Assembly: GCA_001953115.1 (NCBI GenBank)
Contig: LSSL01004295.1
Coordinates: 1 to 25,910, forward strand
DNA: 25,910 nt
Direction of reading: 5' to 3'
Source of the DNA: Smittium mucronatum
Lineage: Eukaryota > Kickxellomycota > Harpellomycetes > Harpellales > Legeriomycetaceae
Shown here: piece by piece, positions 10,372-23,332 of the stretch
Layout of the letters: each line of letters starts with the position of its first letter
Numbering within the stretch: the first letter of the stretch is position 1
Translations under genes and position numbers: made by a program
Notes under the pieces: generated by a model
The model's database searches: none
Told to the model about the DNA's origin: nothing
The model's input: the letters and a program-made list of their open reading frames with translations, nothing else

Positions 10372-13300
10372 CCATGGTTTGAGCTGGATATGAAAGTATA
10401 TACAAATATTCATTCTTATTAAAAAGAAATTCAAATGAGAAGTGAGAAAATTTATCAAAATCATAAATAATCATTTTTATTTCTAATTACATATTCCACC
10501 GACTATTTCATCTAAAATCCAAAAATAAAATGCTTTATCTTTCTGCCTTTGTTTCAAAAAAAACCTCGACATATTTTTTTTAAGTAAAAAAACCAAAAAA
10601 AAATAAAAAGCTAATCATTAATTGGAATATTATTGAAAAATATCAATATCATAACCATATTTATTACATATTAGAATAAATTAAAAACTAATAGTCCAAG
10701 TGATTTGGAAAATTCACAGTTATTCAATATCTGATAATATATTTTCATATAGCTGTATAAGTTATGACATTTTCTTTAAATTAATAAAAAAAAAACCTGA
10801 TATTTTTCTTTAGTCAAGTATAATTTGCGATTTTATAGGTATGGAAAAATTGATATTTTTGGAAATAATGGCTTTTTTATTTTTATTGAAAATTTTTAGT
10901 TGATAAAATTTGCGGTTTAAATCAACCAATTTTTTTTCAGTATACAAGATAAATAGCATTAATATTATATGGGTGTCTTTAAAGTAGCTACCAAGATTAA
11001 AAATTGAAAATAAAATAAAATAAAATAATTATTATTTTCAACTCATTATAAAATAAATGCTATATTTAGTATTCGCATAATTTTTTTTGACTTGAAACGT
11101 ATGCACATCCATTTTTATTTTTTTATTACATCTATGAAAATAGAGTATAAATTTATTATAAAAATCAATCAAAATCAACCAATTTTATTTTTCTTGGCAT
11201 TAATTTGTCGATAGAATCTGAAATATTATGCAAATTCTGGAAAAAAACTGACATATTTCATTTCTTAAATAATTTTAATATTCAAAACAAGATAAAATGC
11301 ATCAAAAATTATTAAAAATTATTTTTTAAAATTATGATTTTTACTTATTCTCCAATAATAAAACATCAAATAAAGGCAAATTTGAATTTTGGTAAATTTT
11401 TTTCTTTTTAAGATTAGAAAAGAAAAAATATTCTTAAAATTTCCAATAGGATATAAAAAAATTACCAAAGTATATTTTAAATAAAATTATAATTTAAATT
11501 CAGAATTCATTAATCTAAATGCGCATATTATTATAATATTATTTAATAAACTTTTAAAAGAATCAATATTTACTTTCATGAGAAAATATAAATAATTGAA
11601 AGGAAGTGGAGGTTTTTGAAAAAAAGGAGGACATTTTAAATAAAGCTTGATAAAAGGATAAGGAAAATTTATTGAGAACTAAAATTTTTCTTATTAAAGT
11701 TATAAAAATAATAAATCTTGAAAATTTATAGGTAATTTGAAATTTTAAACTTAAACCCTTGATTTTATAGTTAAAAAAAAACTTCTTGTAATGATACTAT
11801 GATATCAAAAAAAGAGATCGTATATATTTATTAATAAAGGAATTTTGAAATTTTTTTAAAAAAAAAGATGCTTTCAAACAAATATTTAGAGACTGATTAT
11901 ATTAGAACATACTACTTTATTTCGTATTTGAAAAAAAAAAGTAAGAATATTCTGATTAAAATTTTTCATAGCTTAAAAAATCCACAAATAGTCAAAAATA
12001 ATTCTAAATTGCGAGAAAAATCGATATTTGAATAAAAAAAATCTAAAAAAATAACAAAATCCTTCATCTACATCAAAAATCTTGAAAATATTTTTTGGAA
12101 CATTGAATGAGGTCTTTATTATACACGAGAACTGAATTATATATTAATCCAGTATTTTTTTTTGGTTTTAGCGATAATTTCAAAATTATCTTTTTACCAA
12201 TTCCTTAGGAATAAAGTATAACGAAAAGAAGGAATCCTTGACTGTATTTCTGAAAAATAAAAACCCTACTGCGAAAAAATGTAGAAATTTTCTGAATAAT
12301 TAATTTAGCATAGTGCCATTATCCAAATATCTCAAGCTTTATAAAAAAATTTTCAGTTTAATTTAAAGAGTTAAATATCGATAAAAATCCATAAAGAGCA
12401 TTAATAAATATATTTCTAATTAAAAATCGCTTTTTTCGAATCAAAATTTATTTAAAATAAAAACAGGAAAATAGGAAAAATTTCAAACTTTATTGGTAGC
12501 TTTTCAACAAAAAATACGAGAAATTTAATGAGTCAAAGCCTCTAATGAAGATAATAAACGAAAAATGATATTAAAATGCTTCGATTGGCATGAAGATGCT
12601 AGAAATAGTTATATAAGAACTAGTAATATTTGTTAAGGTTTAACTTAGTCCTAAAGACAATTTTTTTTAGCTGGAAATATTTGGGGATTTATGAGATGAT
12701 CCAAAGACTGGTTAAAATAGTCAAATATTCGAAAAAATAAAAGGCTACATATAAATAGATAAAATATAGACCAATAAAAAAAATAAATGCGGAGAGCATT
12801 ATTTTAATTTTATAAAATAAAAAAATGGAATCAAAAATATTTTAGTAACCAGAGAAAAGGAATTTAATGCCTATATCTTTTCAAAAATAGCCTAAAAAAA
12901 CTACATATTTTCAGGAAAAATTCAGAAAAAGTAAATTTTTTTACAAAAAAATAGAAAAATATTGGTTTACAGTAATACGAATTTTGAAAAAGTATTAATT
13001 TATTGGATAAAAGTTCAAAATTTTTTAAAAAATAAGTAAAATTGAATCGGAATTTTTATTTTTGGAAGGCGAAACTGAGCTGTATAAAATTGTTTAATTA
13101 GGCGCCAAATGATATATAAATAGTTTTATGGAGTCTGAAAAAAACGACTGCATGTGATCAATAAAATTTCGAGACCTTTTTTGGGTACCTGCTGCATGTG
13201 ATTCATCAGTTTTCATATTAATATTTTTGGTTGACCAATTGAATTTTGAGCATTCTCCATTTGGATGCCCATTATTAAATTTTCAAAAATAATGAAAAAT

Positions 13301-13384
13301 TTCCCCCTTAATATTGGATTTATTTCACTACACACATTCTCTGTAGGATAAAGCATAGGATAAACAAGCAATGGAAAATTATTT
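10372..13384. other. A+T-rich gene-free DNA
   Basis: No gene can be supported on either strand. The stretch contains A and T tracts and a short AAAAT run near 11.0 kb. From about 11.8 to 13.1 kb the + strand is visibly richer in A than T. At 13150-13210 a short motif with the core TCACATGCAG occurs twice on the minus strand about 45 bases apart. This could be the tail of the LINE relic that lies just upstream on that strand, but I cannot show it. Confidence 0.6.
11004..11028 (+). repeat. Short (AAAAT)n tandem repeat
   Basis: About four consecutive copies of the pentamer AAAAT/TAAAA follow GAAAAT and run into ATTATTATT. This is ordinary microsatellite-type sequence in A+T-rich DNA. Confidence 0.6.
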
Positions 13385-13705
13385 CTAACCCTTCATATAT
13401 GGAAATTGAATCCCAAATCTCATTTTTACAAGTTGGGTCATAGGAAATTTTAACAATATTTGAAGAATTAAAACAGGTGAAATTGCTTCATTTATCATTA
13501 GCTCAAGCATTTCTTCACAATCAGCTGAAATAAGATTTTTCTTTTTCTTTTTAAAATGCAAAAAATCAAGGGTTAAAATCCCATATATCATACGAAAGCT
13601 TGTCACTTTATTTTTTGGAAGCTTCACCACAGCCCTCAAGCATTTTTTTAATTTTTTTCTAGTTTTTCTCAATAATATGTTTAAATTGATTTCACCAGAA
13701 AACAT
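13385..13705 (-). pseudogene. Probable relic of LINE reverse transcriptase C-terminal region
   Basis: This is the longest ATG-initiated frame in the window (106 codons), and its composition is less A+T-driven than its surroundings. Residues 12-32 include RKTRKKLKKCLRAVVKLPKN, followed by TSFRMIYGILTLDFLHF. This follows the order seen downstream of the RT thumb in many LINE proteins, where a basic 'QRK.LR..L.LPK.T' segment precedes a short '..LGL.PL..' stretch. The frame directly upstream on the same strand also reads as plausible protein before stops intervene, so the ATG is probably not a true start. Endonuclease and catalytic RT motifs are not visible nearby. It is an old fragment, not a working gene. 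The alternative is a chance frame; the family assignment rests on one motif block and is inference. Confidence 0.4.
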
Positions 13706-15709
13706 GAAAACATTTCATGAAGTTTAATTTTGGAGAAAGTTAATAACGTAACCCTTAATCTCAAGTTTATTTTAAATCGGGCTAACTTGGGATTGCTCTA
13801 TAATAGTCCCTTTAGTTGCAAATAATTTAAAATCTATATGCTTACTAATTTTATTATAGGAGAATAGATAATCAAATAAAATTTATACATTTTTTTCCAA
13901 CTATTTAAGCGTTAAAGCGGATTTTATTTTATTTTTCTAACCGAAATTTTCAAATGATTCTCAAGCGTTTTTTGGAGGTAGATCCAAATTTTATCCAAGC
14001 ATAGGTGTTATAATTTGGTATTTTATGAGGAATTAATAAAAGGGAGCATTCAGCTCTATTTTACGCCGATTTTTAAGATACTCATTAATAGAATGGTGCT
14101 TTTTTAAAATTTCCCCTTTTTTCTGATCCATTTATAGAATTATTAATTTCAGAAAAACCCATAGCTAATATAATCTAAACAAACCAAAAAAAGTATTTTG
14201 AATTTTTTAGAAAAAAAGAGAAAATATTCTGGAATTTTTTGTATTTATATGGGTATATTAGAGGCTAAAATCTCATGTAAAAAAAATATGTTATTTTCTT
14301 TCAATTAGAAAATTTTTTTCCAAAAGAATTTTTTTTTTAAACCGAAAATTGAGACAAGAGAATTATCATGAGCACGATATTCTTTCATTCGGATTAAGTC
14401 AATATTAATATAGATTATAGATGTGTCACAAAATTTTAAATTATAATAAACACTCAAGCGAAGTACTTAATTCTTCAGGATTTTAAAAACAATATAAATG
14501 TGTTGAATAATTATATGGATATATTTTAGGAAAAAAAAACAAAAATATCCCGAAATTAATATTAATTTTTATTAAATATCTGCAAGAGGAGATATGCTGT
14601 ATTTTATTATTAGACTTATTGAGTAGCTATTAGTGGCCCAGCTCTGCCTCTCTGAATCAAATTTAATTTTTTCTTATCGAATTTACTTTTTTTTCAATAT
14701 GTTGAACTTATAAAAAATATATATCCTTCTTCGTATTTTTTTTCTATCATCCAATAGATTTATAATTCTTTTGTAACCAATTTAACTTTTTTTTGAATTA
14801 GGTCCAAAAAATGTGCGCGCAAATTTTGTCTTATTTCACATTGATTTACTTAGAGTTTGTACACTAGTAGCCAAAGACTAAATAGAATAATTATAGAGTA
14901 TAATTTGCTCTTGTATGATTTTTTTTTTTTTTGAAATAATATAAATGTGAGCATATATTTTTTGATCTAAAAAATAAGTATAAAGTCCTTATTATTGATT
15001 CCAATTGATAAGTAAGAAAAAAAAGAAGAATGAAAAGGAAAAAAATTAAGTCAAGATAACTGAATAATCATTTTTAAGTTTTATATTTTTTTTGAAAAAC
15101 TATTCGAAATTTTGCTTTGGGAAAAAGAAGAAAAAAAATAGTGAAAATTCAATAAAAATTAAAAAAAAATTTAAAAAATCTTATGATTCTCTATAAGTTT
15201 TTATTCAGACAAAAAAAACTTTAGACTAAAAGCGGGAAATTTTTTTACTCTCGTTTTTCGTTTAATTTTGTATAATTAATGTTTATATTCAGTTAAAGGC
15301 TACGGATTTTTCGTTTAAAAAAATAAATAAAGAATAAAACTGCATTTTTTCTAGAAGGGAAATGGTGCAAAAATGGTGCATAATATTATAGATGTATCAT
15401 TTATGTACCTCAGTAAATAAATAAACTTTTATTTCATGAATTTCAAAAAAATAAAAAATTCTGATTTTTCAAAAATAAGATGAAATTTTTTGTTAAATGA
15501 AAAAATTTATAGTCATCTTATTTTTATCATGTACTATTCCAAATTCGAATATATGTTCGCCAGTAATGTTATTTCGCAATTTTATAAGGAGTCAGTAGTT
15601 GAAAGATTATTCAAAATTTAGAACTTGATAAAAATGAGTTATTTATATTATTTTCAGGTATTGAATATTAAAGAAAATCCAGGAATTCTTTTAATCTTTT
15701 CTCTTAACT

Positions 15710-15719
15710 CCCCCCCCCC
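15710..15719 (+). repeat. C10 homopolymer
   Basis: A run of ten C sits between TTAACT and TGGAAT in otherwise A+T-rich DNA. Together with the G10 tract at 1966 it is one of two long G/C mononucleotide runs. The precise length is uncertain because such runs are error-prone in sequencing. Confidence 0.8.
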
Positions 15720-17142
15720 TGGAATCAAACAATATAAGCGATATAGAAATTATCAAATAAGAGATCAAAAGTATTACTGCCAGAAAAATATTTGATATGC
15801 TTCATTAAAAAAAGGAACTTATCGAAATTAAAATAGTTTTTTACTTATAAAAATATATACCAGAAAATAAAAAATACAAGATAGATTCAGTCAAATGAAA
15901 ATAGCTCCAAAAAATAGTTCCATTTTTCGGGTTTCATTAGTAAATATAACTAGTGAAATTATAGTATGTGCAATTATTTCAGAATTTGTGGGGTATTCGA
16001 GATTAATTTGTAAAAAAAATTTAAACATTCTGTTTTTATACCAGGAAAAATTTAAATAAAACAAAATTAAATGATATGAACATATAATGGAAAAAGCCTT
16101 ATTATATTCATTTATACGGCATGAAATAAAATTTCGGGTTTGAATGATGGTTTGAATGAATAAAATCAATATTTAGAAATATTGTTAAAAACACATATAA
16201 GTATAAATATGCTAGTTTTGGTCATGAAACCAACAAAAATGTTTATTATTCGCTAATAACGATAATTTTAGTGAAAATTGTTAAAAAAAACCCGATAAAT
16301 GTAGAAAATTATTCAAAACCAAATTTTCAACTATTTTTTTACAAGTCTAAAAATGCGACAAAAAAAAATCCTTATTATTTAGACTCATGACAGACATTAA
16401 TTTAAAAATTAAATCATGGAGGGTGGGATTTAAGGTTAATATATCTCTTTTTTTACTTTTTTAAACTGATAAATAGAAATTTTTGGAACCATTTTCATTG
16501 ATATTTATTTTTTCCTGTTGAAAAATTATAAAATTTTTATCTAATAAATGCATCTTAGAAACAAATATCAGATAATATTGATAGTATATTTCACTTTAGC
16601 ATTTGAAAATAGACACAATTAAAATATCTTATTCAGGAAATAATATTATTTATTTTATTTAAAAATATTTTATTAAAAATTATTTAGAAGTGATATTTTT
16701 TTAAAAAAAATCACAATAAATAGTCTATGCGTAAAAAAAAGATATACAGTGTTTAACGTTAAGATTTTATTATATCGATAGATTAGTGAAATACACAAAA
16801 AATATCTCTAAATAGAAGAATGGAATCAAAGCATAGATTTTGTTCAAATTTTTTTGGTTATTAAAAGAATTTTAATGATTAAATTCAATATTAATTTGTC
16901 ATTTTGACCGATAAACTCTATTTTTACCTTCATAAAAGGTCCGTTATTATTGTTATCCAAATAAATAAATTTGTTAACTCAAAAAGAAAATCAATAATAT
17001 AAATAAAACCCAAGCATTAGAGATATAAAAAAATTCTAAAAAGATAATCTAAATATGGAGAGATAATTTTATTTGATAAGTTCTTTGTGAAAATTGGTTC
17101 TCTTTTATAAAAATTAGGGTTCGGGTATAGATTAACACATTT

Positions 17143-17144
<2 letters not shown>

Positions 17145-17177
<33 letters not shown>

Positions 17178-17192
17178 TATATATATATATAT
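17145..17192 (+). repeat. Compound microsatellite (AC)15-GC-(AT)8
   Basis: Fifteen AC units (17145-17174) are followed by GC and then eight AT units (17177-17192). The repeat is perfect and therefore probably still variable in length. The minus-strand frame crossing it, with a run of alternating Val and Cys, is an artefact of the repeat. Confidence 0.95.
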
Positions 17193-19099
17193 TGAGCAAC
17201 ATCCTTAAAAAAAATAAGCATATGAGATAAAATTTTGAGATTTAATGTAATTAATTTTCATGATTACATTGAATTAGATATATGGTAACTTTTGAAGAGA
17301 AAGAGCAAAATAAGATTTTAAAAAAGATTTTTTAAAAGAAATGGTGGTGTATAAGACTTTGCATGATTATTTTGACTCAATTTTAACGCATTTCGAAAGA
17401 AAGTATAATTTTTATATGTTTAAAAAAAATAAGGTAATGCTTTAAACTTTTATGGCTGGGTGGTATAAGCTTAAATAAATTTTCTTTTTTATATTTTCAA
17501 TTATACATTTTTTTTAAAAAATAATTTTTCTTCATTTTTCCGATATATATATATTTTTTAGTTCCTATTAGCTTTAAATTAAATATATGAAAAATCAGCT
17601 AATAATAATAGATATTTATCTAAATTAAATAGTCGTAAAATAATAAACAGTAAATTAAATATATTTTATCCGGTTACATAAAAATAACACAAAAAATCCA
17701 TTTTTTCTATTAAATAATAGCCTATTAATTCTTGACCCGATAAAAAGAAGATTAATACCAATTAAAAATTCTTTTCAAATGAGGTTTAAAGGTCATATAT
17801 GTATGGAAAACTAAATAAATACGGCTACGAGATATTTAAATCCACTATTTTTAAATAACTTGAATAAATTTTGACACTAGAGATAGCATCCTAATATCAG
17901 TGAGCACAAAAAAAATGATTATCGGATCTCTTAAAATAAATCCAATATTTTTTTGTGAATTAAATAATCAATTTAAAACTGATTGATATTTTTTTATTTA
18001 ATCCTAAAAATGAAAAAATAACCCTTTAATTTTTAATCACTTAATTTCACGATTACTTGTATAAATTTATAAATTATAATTTGTAAAAAAATTTATAGGA
18101 TCTAATTTTCGCAGGTATTATTATGTTAGATACCAATTAAGCATCACATACATACGTTTATTTCAGGTTATCTACTAAAAAAATGTGTATAAATGAATAT
18201 ATGCAAAAAAATGTTCTGTCAAATTTCTTGCGCTTAATTTTTTTTATAAAAAGACTAAATATAGTTTTTTATCAAATCATTAATAAGCTTAAATATTTAA
18301 AAATAGCAATATGGATATTCCCCTCATTTTTTTTTTACTTTTAAAAAAATTAATTTTTTGAATAAATTAAGGGAATAAAAATATAAAATTGGATTGATTT
18401 GATTTAAAATCATCAAAATAAATTTAAAATATTTCTAAATTTAAATTTATGTAAAAAACCCCCATATCTAATTATAAAAATATCTTTTAAATTATGTTGC
18501 AAATTATTAAAGAATTCTTAAGTCACAGCTTGAAAAAGTCAAACCTTATAATAACCAAAAGATTAATGTGTATATAGAAACCAATAAAAATTATGATTTA
18601 GATTCTCCGTTTACCTAAATTATTTCATTATAATATGTGAGAAATTTGAGATATATGATACTAAAATTATAAAGATTTCTCCAGGGATTCAAATAATATT
18701 TAATATTTGACTTGGTTTAATATAAAAAAATTAATGATTCATATTATTTATTTTAAAATAAATTCTTATTTCAGATATTCGCAAGGAAAGAGATTTTTTT
18801 TCTCTTAAAGATAAATCACTAATACTTATGGGTTATTTAAGACACTATTTTAAATTAGAAAAAATTGGTCGATATTTCAATATTTCGGGGTCTTTAGCTT
18901 TTAATAAAGTGAATTATACCAATGAATCTATTAGCAAACCTCTTTTTAGACACAATATATACCCTATTAAGAATTAAAATTAAATTTCTGGGAAAATTAC
19001 TCTAAATAAAAATAAGAAATCGGAATTTTTATAGAAAAAAAATTGTTTTTTATTTATAAACCGAATGGTTTTTCCAAGAATATCGACGGTTATATTTTT

Positions 19100-19500
19100 A
19101 TTAGTTCCTCAAAACGTTTTAAGAGTTAAATAGCGGTGATAACCAATGAAAGATGGCGCTTGTAATCTCTGATTTATAGGGGTATTTAATCTGCAAGAAT
19201 GTCCACAAAAAGATGTAGAATGTTTAAAAAAGCTTTTCTAAGGATAAAGCTACCGATTTTAGGACCGATAAAGAAGATATTTTTATAAAAATCCAGTCAT
19301 GATAACTGATGCAGGTTAATTCGGTTTTGAAAAAAAATTCAGAGAAATGATAACTAAGAAAAATGATTTCTTAGATAATTAAAGAGCTTTACATATTAAA
19401 AATATCTTTATTAAAAATCCTAGTTTTCTATCGCCTAATAAGAGTTATAACCGGATCAAACTCAGCGGATCAAAATTATATAATAGTCGTTGTCGATCTT
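19100..19500 (+). pseudogene. Very doubtful Ty3-type retroelement trace
   Basis: This patch is a little richer in G+C than its flanks. Joining frames across stops and shifts, I see ECPQKDVECLKKLF near 19195-19240, then PVMITDAG near 19290-19315, and IIVVVDLF near 19475-19500. In Ty3-type polyproteins 'ECQ.AFE.LK' followed by '..TDAS' marks the RT/RNase H junction, and 'ILVVVDRF' lies at the first catalytic Asp of the integrase. The spacing from RNase H to integrase is far too short here, and stops occur in all frames. It may therefore be chance or a deleted relic. I list it only because the order of the pieces is correct. Confidence 0.15.
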
Positions 19501-21789
19501 TTTTAGTAATAGGTGTATTCAGAGGTTGATCATATAAAATAATAATATCACTGAAATATATTTATCATCATAAAAGATGCACACTAACAGATCCTATCAA
19601 AGAATTTATGATATTTAATTGAATGATTAAACCAGAACAAAAGATATACATTCTTTTTTTTTAAAAAAAGGGCTCAATTTTCATTAGAATAGAAAGAAGT
19701 GTAAATTATTTCACAGCATGCATCTCTTTCTAAAAAAACACCATACTAAATCTCTTTCAGAAAAAAATAAGTTTTTTTTTAATAAAAATTACGGCGTCTT
19801 CAGAGAAAAAAAATCGTGCTTCGGATTTTTTTTCTCAAATTAAAATTCTTTTGAATCCTTCTGTTTTAATTTTTAACATTGTCTTTCATATGAATTCATT
19901 TATATATGGAGTAGAAATTATCTATTCAATATTAATAAATATTTACTTAAAAAAATAAATTATATATTTTCTTAGGTCTCATTAGCTAAAGGGTTTATTT
20001 TTTTGAATTTAAAACTGATTTTTATTTAAAAAATTGCAATTCCACTTCTAATTCATTTACATTATTTTTTTTACAATAAATCCAAAAATTTTAATTTAGA
20101 CAAATTTCGACCTTAATTATTAGAAATTGGGTTAGTAATTAAGATTCCAGTAAAATAGGGATTTTTCAAATTAATTATTATTATTGGTATTTTTTTATAA
20201 TTTATTCAACGGGATATTAATTCCTTCTTTAAAGAAAAAGTTAAAAATCACTTTTTTAGTCGAGATCTTAAATAATTCAGAAAAATAGAAATTAAACCTG
20301 GTAATCATGAAATTTTCACTTTAAAACGATGATAAATATTCAAAATTAAACCTTGATTTCATATTTAAGTGTTTCTAGGTTCATTTTGGAACCCCAGATT
20401 TCATAATAAATTCATATTTTTTTAAAAAAGTAGAATATATGGCTCTAATATAAATAATATTCCGGGAATTACTGAATTTACGATAAAATTAAGGCCTAAT
20501 GTAATAATAAGAAAACTTTTAATTTTAAATTTTAATGCTAATACTCAAATATGAATACCTTCATAATTGGTAAATTAGGTATACCTTTTATTTATAAAAA
20601 TATTATTGCTATTGTGTATATTAAGAAGTAATTACTGAATCATTTTTGGTAATATATATTGAAGAATATATCTATTTTTTTAATAAATTTATTTTTATAT
20701 TTATATTTACATTTAACCCTGGAATATTATTTTTTAAAAAAGATTATTCGATTGTAAGGTAATTTTCGATGCTGTGAAATAATAGATTCATCTCAATCTC
20801 AGAAGAAAAAATATAAAAAACCAATAGTTTTTCAAAAAAAACCAGTTAATATTTAAGACCCAGAAAGAATATCCTAAATATGTATATATGATTTATTTTG
20901 ACCCTATCTTTAAATAAAAGAGTCTTTGGTAAGCTATACGAAAGAAAAATACGAAAAAAATAATTTTTTTTACAATAATTTCTGAAGAAATCTCAGTTAT
21001 ATATAACGCAACAAATAAATAAATAAACCTTACATTATTTATTAACCAGGGAATCATAATTTGAGGTTTTATAAAGCCTTTATATTACAAATATTAAAAA
21101 ATTCTAACGTTTAGACATTTAAAATCCTGAATTTAACGATAATCGAAGGTTCATCTCCTTATGAAAATCAAATAAATTGGTTTAAACAATTAAATTTCAG
21201 TTAGAAAGATTTTTTAGAATATGAGTCATCAAATTTAATATTTTTTTAAAAAAATAAACACTCAATTTCAATTTTTTGGTAAGTTTTTAAATTAAAATTT
21301 TCGTATGATGGAGTATTAATAGTTTTTAAAGGTATAATTTCTGAAAAAAAGTCATTTAATTTTAAATGATAAATTTACCATAATATCAAAAATAGTTCTT
21401 TTTAATATTAAAAAAATCAAAAATCTTAGGAAATTTCCGCTGATGAAAAAACCAAAAATAGTAAGAACGTGTTTTTATTTAAATTAAAATGTTTTATAAA
21501 TAGGTTTATAAGTTATATTTTGAGTTCAATTTGAAATTTATTAAAATTGGGGGGTTAATTATAATGACAATACTTTTCTTTTATAATAAAATACTTGTTT
21601 AAATAATAAATTATACCAAAATAAATATAATAAAAATATAAAATAATAATTTTTCTAAATAATTATCAATATATGTATTTTTTAAATGGGGTTTTATTTA
21701 TGATAGACGACTATAATAATATATAGCAAACTTTTGCATATAAATATAGATATTAGATGGGGAAAAGAGATGAAATTAGAGTTAAATAA
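19501..21789. other. A+T-rich gene-free DNA
   Basis: Both strands carry frequent stops and homopolymer tracts. No frame long enough or distinctive enough to call, no RNA gene and no clear repeat was found. Confidence 0.65.
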
Positions 21790-22416
21790 ATCAGTTATCG
21801 CATAAAACTACTTTTCTCACGGCTCTATTGAGAAAAAATTGGTTCTAATGACCAACCAAGACTCTTTATTCTTAATATTTTTAGTGAGCATTATAGTTTT
21901 CTGTTTTAGATCTTGCTTCAATTTGTTGAAAGCTCCTTCTCCAGATATTTTCGTTTCTGATAGGGCTGATTCAACCATTTTCCTGTTAATATTCAATATT
22001 CAATATGAATAATCCATATATTATATCCACCTTTTGAAAATTTATTAAGTTGGATATAGAAAATATTAGATTACCTCTGTTGTTACTATATTTGATATCT
22101 CATTATAAAAAGAATTTGAAACAATAAGTGATAAAAAATTTTCAACAATTTATTCACTAACCTATAGCCAAAAAAAATATGTGAGACCGTTTCCTTATGT
22201 GCTATGAATGATTTTTATTCTGTTTATTGGTTAAATACGTCTTTATTCCATATTTTAAGTTTTTCTCCAGTGATTATAGCATTTTTGAATGGAAACTACA
22301 GATTAATGGTTACTTTTGGCTCCGGATCAATCTCTTGCGATTTGATCCAATTAAATTTTGGGTTGTTTTATTTTTTCTTCCTATTTTGCTCCATTTAGTT
22401 TCAAGCCTAAATTATT
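21790..22416 (-). pseudogene. Possible relic of LINE linker region (between endonuclease and RT)
   Basis: On the minus strand, two motifs occur in the order typical of the segment preceding the RT domain in L1-like LINEs. The first is KLKIWNKDVF, near 22228-22260, which resembles the 'LK.WNK.VFG.I' block. About 130 codons later, MVESALSETKISGEG, FNKLKQDLKQKTIMLTK and SWLVIRTNFF (about 21850-22000) resemble the acidic-basic stretch ending in 'W..EGD.NT.FFH'. The usual spacing is nearer 70-80 residues, and the extra length between the blocks is markedly A+T-rich, as if expanded. Stops and at least one frameshift (NRAVRK continues in another frame) show that it is dead. It lies downstream of the other relic's C-terminal part, so it must be a second copy or a rearrangement. 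It could instead be the far C-terminus of that relic. Confidence 0.35.
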
Positions 22417-22778
22417 AGACTAGCAGCGCAATACCTGGATTTATTTCATCAACGCGGCTTTTTGACAAATAGAAACATTTTTTAAAAAAGATTTCACCAA
22501 TACTAATTAATTAAAATCTCTTATTAAGTATTGGATAAAACTAGATAAACTTATAAAAAAAATTAAATTCGAAATATGTTGATTCAATCGCGTTATATTA
22601 GAAAATTTTGATTTATATCAATAAAACGATTTAATTGAAATAAACGCAAATTTATCGAAATAAGGCGATTTATTCAATAAAAATAAAATATCATTATTGT
22701 AACTCGCCTTAGTTACTAATTTTGCGTTTAATTCAAATCATATTTTTTTGTAGAAATAGACCAAATTTATCAAAATAA
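22417..22778 (+). repeat. Left arm of foldback element
   Basis: This arm is the reverse complement of 23333-23694 with about 9 substitutions and no length difference. It starts AGACTAGCAGCGCAAT and ends CAAAATAA. It contains a moderately G+C-containing outer end (CAGCGCAAT, CAACGCGGC) and an A+T-rich inner part with the nested palindrome. Confidence 0.95.
22641..22730. repeat. Palindrome nested in left foldback arm
   Basis: TAAACGCAAA (22641-22650) is an exact inverted copy of TTTGCGTTTA (22721-22730). Inside it AAGGCGA (22662-22668) pairs with TCGCCTT (22704-22710), giving an interrupted stem about 90 bases long. Neighbouring bases (TTGAA / TTCAA) extend it imperfectly. The arm can therefore fold on itself as well as with the other arm. 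Confidence 0.8.
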
Positions 22779-23332
22779 ATGTAAAATCGAGAGAAAAAGA
22801 AACCCATATGTACCATCAATAATTATATAATTTAAATTTTTTAAGGAAAAAATAACCAAATCACCTCTACTTTTATTTATTAAAAATTAAAATATGTCTA
22901 AATCCTCAATTTTTATTATATAATAAAATAAAATTGATCTTTTACAAACATTTAAAAGGGATAAAACTTACTTTTCCTAATATCGACCTTAAAAATAAAA
23001 TATTATTCAATTTTTTTTTTCACTAATGGATATTGAATTCCGATAAAAATCTTATTCCAATTGTTTTAAAAAATAGTCAGAAATTTTTTAAGGATAATAT
23101 TTATTCTTTTTGGATAGTGTTCTATTTAATTATAATTCAACTTTTTAGTCTCAAACCATCAAAACGGAAATGCGTATGCTCAACAGGAGTAAGATTAAAA
23201 TTACACGCATAATAATCGTAATAACTTTAATACATATCACGAACAAAAAAGAAGAAAAATTATTTTTTTAAAAATCTAGAAAACCACCATATTCAGTTTA
23301 AAATAATCTTCTATATTTCGAAAAAAAGCCAA
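22779..23332. other. Spacer of foldback element
   Basis: This is 554 bases of A+T-rich DNA with no frame worth calling and no match to the arms. It contains a slightly G+C-richer patch near 23155-23210 without recognisable content. It is presumably carried passenger sequence or a degraded core. Confidence 0.7.

Larger units (their letters stand above)
13706..19099. other. A+T-rich gene-free DNA
   Basis: No supportable gene is present. The longest frame (15891-16169, minus, 92 codons) is hydrophobic and A+T-driven and matches nothing I recognise. A T14 run lies at 14919-14932. A slightly G+C-richer patch near 14630-14660 has no recognisable content. The microsatellite and the C tract listed separately are the only distinct structures. 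Confidence 0.65.

Noticed and set aside
15891..16169. 92-codon minus-strand hydrophobic frame
   Set aside because: The composition is that expected from random A+T-rich DNA and no motif is recognisable.
17017..17202. Minus-strand frame with alternating Val-Cys run
   Set aside because: It is created by the AC/AT microsatellite.
22204..22418. Overlapping plus-strand frames of 63-64 codons with membrane-like composition
   Set aside because: They overlap each other and lie antisense to the possible LINE linker relic. Their hydrophobicity is what A-rich antisense coding DNA produces.
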